Assembly (NCBI RefSeq): GCF_014647215.1
Contig: NZ_BMOT01000016.1
Span: 1 to 41,640, forward strand
DNA length: 41,640 nt
Origin: Shewanella aestuarii
GTDB lineage: Bacteria; Pseudomonadota; Gammaproteobacteria; Enterobacterales; Shewanellaceae
Direction: 5' to 3'
Shown: positions 25,064-34,447 of the stretch, piece after piece
Layout: every line of letters starts with the position of its first letter
Numbering within the stretch: position 1 is the first letter of the stretch
Translations under genes and position numbers: made by a program
Notes under the pieces: model-generated
Database searches by the model: none
What the model was told of the DNA's origin: nothing
What the model saw: the letters and a program-made list of their open reading frames with translations, nothing else

Positions 25064-25566
25064 CTTTATCTCCAATGTTCACTCTAGGTGTCACAGGTAT
25101 AAATGTTAAAGATTGGTAGGAATTCTGATATGAAGCCCATCACTCAAACCAATGTAAATTGGCTGACTTTTTGTGCTGTATTTTGATGGTTTTAAAGTGA
25201 TTTATAGGGATTTTTTGGTTGTTATGGTCGAATGGGTAAGATTTTGCTGTCGAAACCGTACTTTAGTAGTGTTTTATGTCAAATTCTACAAAGTGAAACT
25301 CTAATATCTATATTCAGCAAATCACAATCATGCATTTTTAATTTTTTGCATAAATACAATTACCACTATGTTTATATTAGCTTTTTATTATCTCTGTTGG
25401 CTTCACACTTATACACTAAGCACAGGAATACTCGCTGCAGTCTATGTAAAATAAGCATCACTAATGTTATCAAGTTTGCGCTGTACAAAGTTGTTTATTA
25501 TCAACTCGCGTGAAATTGCATAACTCACATTGAGACAGCTAAAGATGATGTTTACCAAGGAGAGGC
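25064..25566. other. divergent promoter region between cytochrome and LysR genes
   Basis: About 500 bp of AT-rich sequence with no credible gene; a 93-codon frame at 25232-25513 lacks a ribosome-binding site and protein character. It should contain the cytochrome promoter (minus) and the LysR promoter (plus). I found no clear CRP, FNR or ArcA site by eye. AAGGAGAGG just before 25567 is a good Shine-Dalgarno for the first LysR gene. Confidence 0.5.
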
Positions 25567-26544
25567 ATGAGCAGGCTTAATTCTAATACGCTATTTAATA
25601 TCAAAGTCTTTGTATTACTATTTGAAACCTTAAACTCCTCAGAAGTGGCTCAACAATTAGGTGTGGCAGCCTCTAAAATTAGTCGCAGCCTTAAAGCATT
25701 ACGCCACTCTTTTGATGAGCCGCTATTTATTCGTAAACAACATGGATTTGAATCGACAGCCTTTGCGCAGGCAATTTATCCGCAATTGAAACAAATGCTG
25801 CTTTTATCTGAGCAATGTTTAGCCTTGTCCGAACCTAACAGTGCTGTCATTAAGCAAGAGATCATGATTGCATGTCCGCCATCATTGTCATTGAATTTAC
25901 TTAGCTATTTGCAAGATAAAGCCTCACAGCTCAAACAGCCGTTAACCTTTAATATTAAGCCTGGCAGCCACAATCTCGACAAGCTGCTAAATCGCTTTGA
26001 TGTTGACTATGCCATTACTTTTGAGGCGTACAACTCGGAGCGTTTGGCCTCCACTTTTGTGGCAAAAGCCAATGCCTATGTGCTATTAGGCAATGCCGAA
26101 CATCCTATATTTCATGGTAATGATTTTGTCGATATCGATACCATGATGAAGTATCCCTATATCAGTTTTAACGGTCATGAATTTGACCAAGGACACGACC
26201 CTCTATTGCTATATGCACTGGATAAACACTATAGGGTAGATGTAGCAGCTAAAATTAGCTTATTGGCAGACTTGATGATCCAGCTTGAGCGCAGCAACGC
26301 CTTAACTTTGGTGTGTTATCGCGATGCGGTTGAGTTCTTGTGTACCAAAGGTAATATTCAAGCAATGTCATTACCAGAAGATCAAAATAGACTGCTTAAT
26401 CAACGTGCTGACGGACATAGACACTATCTAACCATGCTGCGGGAAAGCATTAATAAACCCCAATGGATAGCAGATGAAATCACCTCGTATATTCAGGGCA
26501 ATGTCATTTTAAATTATGAAGGGAAGACAGATGCCAAAAGATAA
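25567..26544 (+). CDS. LysR-family transcriptional regulator, first of tandem pair
   Basis: A 325-residue LysR-type protein. The N-terminal winged helix-turn-helix reads FNIKVFVLLFETLNSSEVAQQLGVAASKISRSLKALRHSFDEPLFIRKQHGFEST (about 11-65), of which EVAQQLGVAASKISRSL is the helix-turn-helix. A periplasmic-binding-protein-like effector domain from about residue 95 follows. AAGGAGAGG precedes the ATG. The gene overlaps the next LysR gene by 14 bases, so the two are co-translated and may act as a heteromeric or hierarchical pair. Divergence from the decaheme cytochrome makes that gene the most likely target. The effector is unknown. Confidence 0.88.
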   Translation: MSRLNSNTLFNIKVFVLLFETLNSSEVAQQLGVAASKISRSLKALRHSFDEPLFIRKQHGFESTAFAQAIYPQLKQMLLLSEQCLALSEPNSAVIKQEIMIACPPSLSLNLLSYLQDKASQLKQPLTFNIKPGSHNLDKLLNRFDVDYAITFEAYNSERLASTFVAKANAYVLLGNAEHPIFHGNDFVDIDTMMKYPYISFNGHEFDQGHDPLLLYALDKHYRVDVAAKISLLADLMIQLERSNALTLVCYRDAVEFLCTKGNIQAMSLPEDQNRLLNQRADGHRHYLTMLRESINKPQWIADEITSYIQGNVILNYEGKTDAKR

Positions 26545-27484
26545 ATTACTCGATATTTCATTAGAAACGATTGAAATATTCTGTCAGGTATACCTCAAGA
26601 AAAATGCTATCGAGGTGGCAAATCATCTGGACTTATCTCAGCCCAAAGTGAGTCGCGCCCTTGGGGCGTTAAGAAGCGTGTTTGATGATCCATTATTTTT
26701 ACGCCGTGAAAATCAATTTCAGGCCACAGATGTTGCCCATAACCTATATCCGATTTTCACCGACATGATCCAATGTCGGCAAACTCTGGATGGTTTGATG
26801 CGCGGCCCAGCAGGTATTATTGCTGATGTGGTTGAAGTTGCTACAGTGCCGCAATTACAGATTAATTTAATTCAAACGGTTAAACAGGCAGTATTGGAAT
26901 TAACCGCGGCCGATATCATGATTTCAACCACGCAATGGGGAGTAAGTACAGCACAGCAATTATTGAATGATGAAATTGACGCCGCCATTTGTTTTGAACG
27001 AGCACCAAGCCATACCATTTTATCCAAATCGATCATTCAGCACCGGGGTGGTTATTTGGTGGCGCGCAAACACCATCCTATTTGGGATAATCCCTGTATT
27101 GATAACATGATTAATTATCCATTGATCAAGTTAATCACTATGCCGTTCCCGGCCAATAAATCCCCCTTGGGCAGTTATGCTAAGCGCTTAGGTAAATCGT
27201 TACAGCTTTATGCCACAGTGCCAGATCTTGGCACCGCTGCCAGTAACTTGCTTCAGTCCGATGCGATCATTGTGATAGGGGTAAAAGAGGCGGTAAACTT
27301 TTTCAATAATGTGAATGGCTTAGTGGCGCAAAAAATTGACTCAGTACAAGATCAATCCATCTTAGAAAACTTCAGCCATCCTACAGTGTATTTATGGCTG
27401 AAGCTGGATGCCAGCGGCAAAGTGACAACCCCGTTTTGGCTGCAACGCTGTTTAGAGGATTACATCATTCAAGCACATCAATAA
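26531..27484 (+). CDS. LysR-family transcriptional regulator, second of tandem pair
   Basis: A LysR-type protein of 317 residues starts at the ATG at 26531 (MPKDKLLDISLETIEIFCQ), with AAGGGAAG upstream inside the previous gene. The helix-turn-helix NAIEVANHLDLSQPKVSRALGAL and following DDPLFLRRENQFQATD are homologous to those of its neighbour, so the pair arose by duplication. The effector domain follows with low similarity. It ends five bases before the stop of convergent aroQ, leaving no room for an independent terminator. Likely partner in control of the divergent cytochrome; inference from position. Confidence 0.88.
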   Translation: MPKDKLLDISLETIEIFCQVYLKKNAIEVANHLDLSQPKVSRALGALRSVFDDPLFLRRENQFQATDVAHNLYPIFTDMIQCRQTLDGLMRGPAGIIADVVEVATVPQLQINLIQTVKQAVLELTAADIMISTTQWGVSTAQQLLNDEIDAAICFERAPSHTILSKSIIQHRGGYLVARKHHPIWDNPCIDNMINYPLIKLITMPFPANKSPLGSYAKRLGKSLQLYATVPDLGTAASNLLQSDAIIVIGVKEAVNFFNNVNGLVAQKIDSVQDQSILENFSHPTVYLWLKLDASGKVTTPFWLQRCLEDYIIQAHQ

Positions 27485-27489
27485 AGGCC

Positions 27490-27945
27490 CTAGTGGGGTG
27501 CGTTGTTATCTTGTACGTGTTTAAGCGCAGCTTGTAATGCAAACTGATAACCTTGCGCGCCCAATCCACAAATGACCCCAAGGGCTTTATCTGAAAAATA
27601 CGAGTGATGCCTGAATGGCTCTCGGGCGTGTACATTGGATAAATGCACTTCAATAAACGGAATGGCCACACCCAGGATAGCATCGCGAATTGCCACACTG
27701 GTGTGGGTAAATGCGGCAGGATTAATAATAATAAACTGGGCATCAGTAGCGTGGATGGCATCAATAATTTCATGCTCTGCATTAGACTGAATATGTTCCA
27801 GCACAACACCGGCAGAACTTGCAGCACTTTGTAATTCAGCCACAATCGTCGCCAAATTTTGAGTGCCATAATGACTGGGTTCGCGGCGGCCGAGCAAGTT
27901 TAAATTTGGGCCGTTGACTAATAATATTTTTGCAGTTTGGCTCAT
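27490..27945 (-). CDS. aroQ: Type II 3-dehydroquinate dehydratase
   Basis: AroQ dehydrates 3-dehydroquinate to 3-dehydroshikimate in the shikimate pathway. The 151-residue length is right for the dodecameric type II enzyme. Motifs are [21 protein letters not shown] with the catalytic Tyr and Arg, [14 protein letters not shown], the [16 protein letters not shown] loop with the catalytic His, and [24 protein letters not shown] sits eight bases before the ATG. In many Shewanella and Pseudomonas aroQ heads accBC; here it stands alone, so this may be a second, dispersed copy. Confidence 0.94.
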   Translation of the reverse strand: MSQTAKILLVNGPNLNLLGRREPSHYGTQNLATIVAELQSAASSAGVVLEHIQSNAEHEIIDAIHATDAQFIIINPAAFTHTSVAIRDAILGVAIPFIEVHLSNVHAREPFRHHSYFSDKALGVICGLGAQGYQFALQAALKHVQDNNAPH

Positions 27946-28044
27946 GATAATCCTTTGGCAATCACAACTTAGTGCGCTAATTCAGCATTTTACTTAGCTT
28001 GGTTTTAACCCAAGTTAGTGGTTCAGTAAACCTAAATTTTCTCA

Positions 28045-28464
28045 TTAATCAAATTTGGGCTTACTTTGGCGTAATGCTTTGGTGGCGCCGCGTTGCTTTT
28101 TGGTGTCAATGCGCCGTTTTTGACTGCCTTTAGTTGCCTTAGTCGCGATGCGCTTTTTGGCCACAATAGTGGCACTTTTTATCAGTTCTATAAACTGCTC
28201 TAACGCCAGTTGACGATTAAAATCCTGGCTGCGAGATTGCTGGCACTTGATGATGATTTTACCGCTTTGGGTAATACGATGATCAGCCTTTGCCAATAAT
28301 TTTTGTTTATAAAAATCTGGTAAAGACGATTGATTGATGTCGAAAATCAACTGCGCAGCGGTAGACACTTTATTAATGTGTTGGCCACCCGCGCCACTTG
28401 AACGCACAAATTGCCATTCAAGTTCCTTGTCTTCGATTGTCACACTATTGGAAATATTTATCAT
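28045..28464 (-). CDS. arfB: Ribosome-rescue hydrolase ArfB (YaeJ)
   Basis: A 139-residue protein of the class I release-factor-like family that frees ribosomes stalled on truncated mRNAs. The catalytic GGQ loop is VRSSGAGGQHINKVSTAAQL (GGQ at residues 26-28). The C-terminus is long, basic and Lys/Arg-rich (VAKKRIATKATKGSQKRRID onward) and in E. coli ArfB it enters the empty mRNA channel. No codon-recognition domain is present, which separates it from RF1/RF2. No strong Shine-Dalgarno precedes the ATG, but the N-terminus fits the family. Confidence 0.94.
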   Translation of the reverse strand: MINISNSVTIEDKELEWQFVRSSGAGGQHINKVSTAAQLIFDINQSSLPDFYKQKLLAKADHRITQSGKIIIKCQQSRSQDFNRQLALEQFIELIKSATIVAKKRIATKATKGSQKRRIDTKKQRGATKALRQSKPKFD

Positions 28465-28602
28465 AGTGTAAAGGGTATCACTTTTTAGATTAAAAATAGT
28501 TATATATTGGCGGCGGTAATATTTGTTATGATTTGCGCCATTGAAGTGAATGCGTTGCTAATCGACTTTTAGCGGTTAGTCAGCATGACTCCGGAGCTGT
28601 TT

Positions 28603-28968
28603 ATGTTATGCCAAATTACTGATATCACCAAAGGGGTTATCAGCCTGTTTGTAAGTGGGCGATTATCGGCACAAGATTACCGAAGCCGTTTACAGCCAGC
28701 GATTAAATCTTACCGCAAAGACTGGGGACAGGTGTGCTTGTATATTGAAGCTGATGTTTTGCTAGAGGGCTGGGAGTTTGGCTCGTTAACGGGCAGTGGC
28801 GAAGTGCAATTGCCCGCATTTGATGCATTAGTGTTTGTTGGCGGCCCTGACTGGGTAGGTAACTCTGTCAGATTAATGGGGCCGTTTATGCAAGGTGAGG
28901 TGGCTTGGTTTCCGCTTTCACAAAAACAAGATGCGATAAACTGGATCACTAAGCGATCACAACATTAA
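28603..28968 (+). CDS. SpoIIAA/STAS-like protein
   Basis: A protein of about 121 residues starts at the ATG at 28603, which has GGAG seven bases upstream; an ATG at 28585 in the same frame lies before that site and is less likely. It has the SpoIIAA-like (PF11964) pattern: a beta strand GVISLFVSGRLSAQDYRSRL at the start and VCLYIEADVLLEGWEFG in the middle. DALVFVGGPDWVGNSVRLMGPFMQGEVAWFP is followed by a closing helix. Such proteins have a STAS-type fold, but their partner is usually unknown. Single gene, divergent from arfB. Confidence 0.75.
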   Translation: MLCQITDITKGVISLFVSGRLSAQDYRSRLQPAIKSYRKDWGQVCLYIEADVLLEGWEFGSLTGSGEVQLPAFDALVFVGGPDWVGNSVRLMGPFMQGEVAWFPLSQKQDAINWITKRSQH

Positions 28969-29031
28969 GATTTATGATCCTCTACAAGCTGGTTAAGTAG
29001 GGATTATTGTTAACTCAATCAAGGAAGTATT

Positions 29032-29208
29032 ATGTTATTCAAAAAACTTTTAGCGCTAACCGCTGTGGGTATTTTTACATTAGGTTTAACAGCATGCGCA
29101 CCAGAAGTGGGCAGCGAAGCTTGGTGTAAGCAAATGAAAGATAAACCAAGCGGTGATTGGTCTGCTAATGAAGCCGCTGATTATGCGAAACACTGCGTGT
29201 TCAAATAA
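29032..29208 (+). CDS. DUF3012-type mini-lipoprotein
   Basis: A 58-residue gene with a good Shine-Dalgarno (AAGGAAG six bases before the ATG). Signal peptide MLFKKLLALTAVGIFTLG and lipobox LTAC (Cys 22) are followed by a 36-residue mature part, PEVGSEAWCKQMKDKPSGDW and then ANEAADYAKHCVF. The two cysteines in the mature chain and the SEAWC...DWSANEA motif match DUF3012, a family of tiny lipoproteins common in marine gammaproteobacteria. Function unknown. A small CCGCT/AGCGG hairpin follows the stop. Confidence 0.75.
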   Translation: MLFKKLLALTAVGIFTLGLTACAPEVGSEAWCKQMKDKPSGDWSANEAADYAKHCVFK

Positions 29209-29229
29209 CCGCTGTTTTAGCGGATTAAC

Positions 29230-29673
29230 ATGAGTCACCTGCATTCATTTTCAATGATGCGATCCATTAAATGCTTGATCGCGATTATTGTGCTGCAATT
29301 TGCCGGCGCGAATTTGGGTGGCCATCAATTACACCTTGGCAATAGTGCTGAAGATAAAGGCAATCATGCCCATGTTCAATTCACGCCAAGTATAGATATT
29401 GCCGCCCTCAACCAGCTGGCTGAATGTATACAATGCAGTTGCGCTGCAGACGGTGCCCGCGAACATGCGCCATCCGATGATCATTCTCACCCCGCGCCAA
29501 CAAACAAGACTGTTGATTTGTGCCTAGATTGCCAGTGTCACGGTGGTTTAGTGGCCATAGTGTTTCCCGAAGAACTCTACACGGTAGATCAAGCTAATCA
29601 ACAACCGCTTCAAATCGCTCAATCTTATTTAGCCCCAGCTTTAGGTGCCACGTACCGCCCCCCGATAGTGTAA
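29230..29673 (+). CDS. Cys/His-rich exported protein next to metal efflux genes
   Basis: A 147-residue protein has an N-terminal hydrophobic stretch (about 12-28, CLIAIIVLQFAGANLGG) that could be a signal peptide. The mature part is very rich in cysteine and histidine: ECIQCSCAADGAREH, DDHSHPA and CLDCQCHGG. Histidines also occur at HQLHLG and NHAHVQF. Such clusters suggest periplasmic metal binding. It precedes the adaptor and RND pump on the same strand with a 126-bp gap. I do not recognise a named family with certainty; it resembles short leader proteins of Czc/Cus-type operons. Start uncertain (several ATGs within ten codons). Confidence 0.6.
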   Translation: MSHLHSFSMMRSIKCLIAIIVLQFAGANLGGHQLHLGNSAEDKGNHAHVQFTPSIDIAALNQLAECIQCSCAADGAREHAPSDDHSHPAPTNKTVDLCLDCQCHGGLVAIVFPEELYTVDQANQQPLQIAQSYLAPALGATYRPPIV

Positions 29674-29799
29674 ATCCTGTTTAAATTCATTCATTAACGG
29701 TTTGCTGTTAAAACAGACAAGCTTAATTATTTTTATGGCTAAATTGAATGCTTATCGAGGTATTTCAACTTGGTCATGCTTGAGTTCTAGGATTTATTT

Positions 29800-31041
29800 A
29801 TGACAATTCCAGCTATCAATTTGCCGATAAAGACTCGGTTTTTAGCATCGTTTAGTTTGTTCTCTCGACAATTAGTGTGGCTAGCCGTTATTAGCATTGG
29901 CTTAATGCTTTTTAGCAATATGGTTATGGCAAGTGATGATCATGAACCACAGCCGTCAGCAGCTCATCTGCAAGAGGATGAGGATCAACATGACGAGGCA
30001 TTAACGTTAACGCTTGAGCAACGCGAGCTAGCAAATATTCGTGTTGAAACCCTCAATAGTAGCCCTTTTGATTTAACCTCAGTCGCCACAGCCCAGCTGG
30101 TGGTAGACAAGGATAAAACCGTAACCATCGCCCCGCAGTTAGCCATGCAAGTATTAAAGCGTCATGTGGTGCCGGGGCAGCAAGTGTTAAAAGGGCAAGC
30201 GTTGTTAACCATAGGTGGCACTGACATTGCGCAAGCTCAAGCCGATTATATAAATGCGGCTACAGAGTGGCAGCGGGTAAGTCGTATGGCTAAAGGCACC
30301 ATTAGTGCCAGCGAGAAGATGCGAACTCAAGTTAACGCCGAACTTAAACGTGCGGTGCTGAATGCCATTATGATGACGCCAGAGCAAATTAGTGCCCTGA
30401 CAACCTCACCGCAATCGATTGGCCAGTTTCAATTATTAGCGCCCATTTCAGGACGGGTGCAGCAAGATGCCGCCATGTTAGGGCAAGTATTAGATGCAGG
30501 AACACCATTAATGCAGCTTACTGACGAGTCTTACTTATGGGTGGAGGCGCAATTAACACCTGTGCAGTCTGAGCGTGTGGCCATTGGTCAATCGGCCTTA
30601 GTGCGAGTTGGGCAGCGAAACGTTACCGGCGTGGTCATTGGTCGCTCCCACGAAATAAATGCCATTACCCGCACAGAACAGGTGTGGATCAGCATGCCTA
30701 ATCCGCAACATGTGTTGCATGCAGGCGAGTTTGCCGAGTTGTATTTTCAGCAAAGCATGCCAGACAGCAAGCAATCTGCCGCTGGGCATACCCATACTAT
30801 GGGTAATTTGCAGGGCATCATTTTGCCTGATGACGCATTAACCCGCAGCAGCGACGGTGACTGGCAAGTGTTTATTGAAGATCAAGATGGCTTTGAAGCC
30901 GTTGAAGTCGATGTCGTCCAAAGTCAACGTGGGTTGAATCTTGTCAACGGCATAGAAAGTGGTTCAAAAGTGGTGGTGTCAGGGGCGTTTTTCTTAGCCT
31001 CTGAATTGGCTAAATCTGGCTTTGATATTCATAACCACTAG
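29800..31041 (+). CDS. RND efflux periplasmic adaptor (CzcB/CusB-like)
   Basis: A 413-residue membrane-fusion protein of heavy-metal RND pumps. A signal/anchor helix lies at about 25-45 (WLAVISIGLMLFSNMVMAS). An acidic, His-containing segment follows (DDHEPQPSAAHLQEDEDQHDE). The barrel-sandwich/lipoyl half-motifs are VLKRHVVPGQQVLKGQALLTIGG and FQLLAPISGRVQQDAAMLGQVLDAGTPL, which flank an alpha-helical hairpin. The C-terminus ends FDIHNH, again with histidines. It bridges the inner-membrane pump and an outer-membrane channel. The pump gene begins nine bases after its stop. Confidence 0.88.
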   Translation: MTIPAINLPIKTRFLASFSLFSRQLVWLAVISIGLMLFSNMVMASDDHEPQPSAAHLQEDEDQHDEALTLTLEQRELANIRVETLNSSPFDLTSVATAQLVVDKDKTVTIAPQLAMQVLKRHVVPGQQVLKGQALLTIGGTDIAQAQADYINAATEWQRVSRMAKGTISASEKMRTQVNAELKRAVLNAIMMTPEQISALTTSPQSIGQFQLLAPISGRVQQDAAMLGQVLDAGTPLMQLTDESYLWVEAQLTPVQSERVAIGQSALVRVGQRNVTGVVIGRSHEINAITRTEQVWISMPNPQHVLHAGEFAELYFQQSMPDSKQSAAGHTHTMGNLQGIILPDDALTRSSDGDWQVFIEDQDGFEAVEVDVVQSQRGLNLVNGIESGSKVVVSGAFFLASELAKSGFDIHNH

Positions 31042-31050
31042 GAGTTTAGC

Positions 31051-34000
31051 ATGTTAGCAAATTTCATTCGCTTGGCGATAACCCAGCGACTCCTTGTGGT
31101 ATTGGCGTTACTGGCGGCAATGCTTGGCAGTATAGCGGTTTTACCCAAGTTGAATTTGGATGCGTTTCCCGATGTTACCAATGTGCAGGTGGCGATTAAC
31201 ACTGCCGCCGAAGGTTTAGCCGCAGAAGAAGTGGAGAAACTGATCAGTTACCCGGTTGAGTCGGCAATGTATGCCTTACCTGCGGTCACCGAGGTGCGAT
31301 CGTTATCGCGTACCGGTTTATCAATTGTGACCGTGGTGTTTGCAGAGGGCACAGATATTTACTTTGCGCGCCAGCAAGTGTTTGAGCAGCTACAAGCTGC
31401 GAAAGAGTCAATTCCTGCAGGGGTTGGCACACCTGAAATTGGCCCTAATACTTCAGGCCTTGGACAAATATATCAATACATTTTACGCGCCACGCCAGAG
31501 TCTGGCGTGGCCGCTGCCGAGCTTCGCAGTCTCAATGATTACCTGGTAAAGCTGATTTTGATGCCAGTCGCTGGCGTGACTGAAGTGCTGTCGTTTGGTG
31601 GTGAAGTTTTGCAATATCAGGTGCAAATTGACTTGAATAAGCTGCGCAGTTATTCACTTTCAATGGAGCAAGTTATTGACGCACTTGAAAGCAATAACCG
31701 CAATGCGGGCGGCTGGTTTATGGACCAAGGTCAATCGCAGTTAGTGGTACGGGGATATGGTTTATTACCATCAGGTAATGCCGGATTAGCAGCGATTAAG
31801 CATATTCCGTTGACTGAGTTTAATGGTACGCCCATCAGAGTAATGGACATTGCTAATGTCGATTATGGCAGTGAAATTCGCGTTGGCGCTGTCACCATGA
31901 CACGCAGAGAAGCCAGCGGTGAGCCAAACCCATTGGGCGAGGTAGTGGCTGGCGTGGTGCTTAAGCGCATGGGGGCCAATACCAAGCAAACCATTGATGA
32001 TATCAATGGGCGCATCAGCTTAATTGAACAGGCTTTGCCACAAGGTGTGACGTTTGAGGTGTTTTATGACCAAGCGGATTTAGTTAAGCAGGCCGTTGAT
32101 ACTGTGCGTGATGCTTTACTGATGGCCTTTGTGTTCATTGTGGTTATTTTGGCACTGTTTTTAGTCAATATCCGCGCCACTTTATTGGTGCTGTTATCGA
32201 TACCGATTTCAATCGGGCTGGCGTTAATGGTGATGGCTTATTTTGGTATGTCAGCTAACTTAATGTCATTAGGCGGTTTGGCTGTTGCCATAGGTATGCT
32301 GGTGGATGGCTCGGTGGTGATGGTTGAAAATATTTTTAAGCATCTCACTCAGCATGATACTTCACAGGGTCTGACTCATTCACCTAATAGGCAAGATAGC
32401 GAGGCTCAACGTTGCGGCGAATCAAACTCGATTAGTCATAAAGTATGGTTAGCCGCTAAAGAAGTGTGCCGTCCAATCTTCTTTGCCACCGCCATCATTA
32501 TAGTGGTGTTTGCCCCGCTGTTTGCCCTTGAAGGGGTAGAGGGTAAATTGTTTCAGCCGATGGCAACGAGCATTATTTTAGCCATGATAGCGGCATTGAT
32601 TGTGGCGTTATTTGCTGTGCCAGCACTGGCAGTTTATGCCTTTAAGCGTGGGGTGGTGATAAGAAAAAGCTGGCTGCTAATGCCAGTGGAACGTGTTTAT
32701 CGTCAGGGATTAAAAGCAACATTGGCAAGGCCTAAAACCGTGATTGCCATTGCTTCATTGATGTTTATCAGCAGTATGGCTTTGTTGCCACGTTTAGGCA
32801 CTGAGTTTGTGCCAGAACTCGAAGAGGGTACCTTAAATTTACGGGTAACGCTGGCACCTACAGCCAGTTTACTAACCTCGACTGACATTGCCCCCAAGCT
32901 TGAGAAGCTATTACTTGAGTTTCCTGAAGTTAACTACGCCCTTAGCCGTATTGGTGCGCCAGAGTTAGGCGGTGATCCAGAACCTGTTAGCAATATTGAA
33001 ATTTACATTGGCTTGAAACCCCTTGAACAATGGCAAAGTGCCAGTGACCGCTTTGAATTACAGCGTTTAATGGAGCAAAAGCTAAATGTGTTTCCGGGAT
33101 TATTACTGACCTTTTCACAGCCGATCGCCACTCGGGTAGATGAGCTGTTGTCAGGTGTTAAAGCGCAACTCGCCATTAAAATATTTGGCCCAGATTTAGC
33201 TGTGTTATCGGCTAAAGGTCAGCAACTCACTGAATTAGTACAAAAGATTGATGGTGCTGTCGATGTGTCGTTAGAACAGGTCAGTGGTGAAGCGCAGCTT
33301 GTTGTTCGGCCAAAACGGGATGTGTTAGCGCGTTATGGGATCAGTGTTGATCAGGTGATGAGCCTCGTCAGCCAAGGAATTGGTGGTGTTAGCGCTGGGC
33401 AGGTGATTGATGGCAATGCCAGATATGATATCAATGTGCGCTTGGCTGAAACACAGCGCAATTCACCCGATGCTTTGCGGGATTTATTACTCACAGGGAT
33501 AAATGGCGCCACGGTACGTTTAGGTGAAGTTGCCGATGTAGTGGTTGAAATGGCGCCGCCGAATATTCGCCGAGATGATGTGCAGCGCCGTGTGGTGGTT
33601 CAAGCGAACGTGTCGGGGCGCGATATGGGATCTGTGGTTAACGATATTTATGCCATCGTGCCACAAGCTAATTTACCTGCAGGTTATACCGTGGTGGTGG
33701 GTGGACAGTATGAAAATCAGCAACGGGCCCAAAAACGCTTAAGTCTAGTGGTGCCTATTTCTATCCTGTTGATTGGATTGCTGCTGTATTTCTCGTTTGG
33801 GTCTATTAAGCAGGTGATGTTGATTATGGCTAATGTGCCGTTAGCCTTAATTGGTGGCGTAGTAGCCTTGTTCGTTACCGGTACCTATTTGTCTGTCCCT
33901 AGCTCAATTGGGTTTATCACCTTGTTTGGTGTGGCGGTCCTAAATGGCGTGGTGCTGGTAGACTCGATTAATCAACGCAGGCAAGCCAGTGCCGATAATC

Positions 34001-34239
34001 ACTCGGGTGAAAGCCTATATGATAGTGTGTTTGAAGGTACGGTTGGCCGTTTACGACCGGTATTAATGACCGCGTTGACCTCGGCATTAGGCCTGATCCC
34101 TATTTTGTTATCAAGCGGAGTGGGCAGCGAAATTCAGCAGCCGTTAGCGGTAGTGATTATCGGCGGTTTATTCAGTTCAACCGCACTGACCTTATTGGTA
34201 TTACCTACGGTTTACCAGTGGTTGTATCGGAATAAATAA
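31051..34239 (+). CDS. HME-family RND heavy-metal efflux pump (CzcA/CusA-like)
   Basis: A 1062-residue inner-membrane proton/metal antiporter of the HME-RND family with the usual 12 transmembrane helices and two large periplasmic loops. Family marks are LDAFPDVTNVQV near the N-terminus, SGLGQIYQY, and GMLVDGSVVMVENIF in TM4. In TM4 D419 and E426 correspond to D408 and E415 of CzcA, but the position of CzcA D402 is alanine (A413). That argues against a CzcA-type divalent pump and is closer to Cus-like or HME3 groups. A Cys/His-containing 35-residue loop insertion follows TM4. TAGGAG precedes the ATG. No outer-membrane factor gene follows. The metal is unresolved. Confidence 0.9.
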   Translation: MLANFIRLAITQRLLVVLALLAAMLGSIAVLPKLNLDAFPDVTNVQVAINTAAEGLAAEEVEKLISYPVESAMYALPAVTEVRSLSRTGLSIVTVVFAEGTDIYFARQQVFEQLQAAKESIPAGVGTPEIGPNTSGLGQIYQYILRATPESGVAAAELRSLNDYLVKLILMPVAGVTEVLSFGGEVLQYQVQIDLNKLRSYSLSMEQVIDALESNNRNAGGWFMDQGQSQLVVRGYGLLPSGNAGLAAIKHIPLTEFNGTPIRVMDIANVDYGSEIRVGAVTMTRREASGEPNPLGEVVAGVVLKRMGANTKQTIDDINGRISLIEQALPQGVTFEVFYDQADLVKQAVDTVRDALLMAFVFIVVILALFLVNIRATLLVLLSIPISIGLALMVMAYFGMSANLMSLGGLAVAIGMLVDGSVVMVENIFKHLTQHDTSQGLTHSPNRQDSEAQRCGESNSISHKVWLAAKEVCRPIFFATAIIIVVFAPLFALEGVEGKLFQPMATSIILAMIAALIVALFAVPALAVYAFKRGVVIRKSWLLMPVERVYRQGLKATLARPKTVIAIASLMFISSMALLPRLGTEFVPELEEGTLNLRVTLAPTASLLTSTDIAPKLEKLLLEFPEVNYALSRIGAPELGGDPEPVSNIEIYIGLKPLEQWQSASDRFELQRLMEQKLNVFPGLLLTFSQPIATRVDELLSGVKAQLAIKIFGPDLAVLSAKGQQLTELVQKIDGAVDVSLEQVSGEAQLVVRPKRDVLARYGISVDQVMSLVSQGIGGVSAGQVIDGNARYDINVRLAETQRNSPDALRDLLLTGINGATVRLGEVADVVVEMAPPNIRRDDVQRRVVVQANVSGRDMGSVVNDIYAIVPQANLPAGYTVVVGGQYENQQRAQKRLSLVVPISILLIGLLLYFSFGSIKQVMLIMANVPLALIGGVVALFVTGTYLSVPSSIGFITLFGVAVLNGVVLVDSINQRRQASADNHSGESLYDSVFEGTVGRLRPVLMTALTSALGLIPILLSSGVGSEIQQPLAVVIIGGLFSSTALTLLVLPTVYQWLYRNK

Positions 34240-34255
34240 TTCAATTCGTGTATCA

Positions 34256-34290
34256 ATCATCAAGCCCCACCTTGTGGGCTTGATGATTTT
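34256..34290 (+). terminator. rho-independent terminator of the RND operon
   Basis: ATCATCAAGCCC (34256-34267) pairs with GGGCTTGATGAT (34276-34287) and is followed by TTT. It lies 17 bp after the pump stop codon. Confidence 0.85.
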
Positions 34291-34447
34291 AACGAGGAAC
34301 ATTAACCAAAAACCAAAAGTAATATACTATTTTTGCCGCTCTATCTGAGTGCTTTTTCAAAACGTCCTTTCAAATTGATACAACTGAAATGTTTTTGTTA
34401 TAAAAATATTATCTCAAAATTGCCTTGAAAAGCCCGTGGCGACAGGG

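Noticed and set aside
24879..25109. Proline-rich plus-strand frame
   Set aside because: It is the antisense shadow of the collagen-like linker of the decaheme cytochrome.
25232..25513. 93-codon open frame in the cytochrome-LysR gap
   Set aside because: No Shine-Dalgarno, odd composition and no motif; likely chance in AT-rich DNA.
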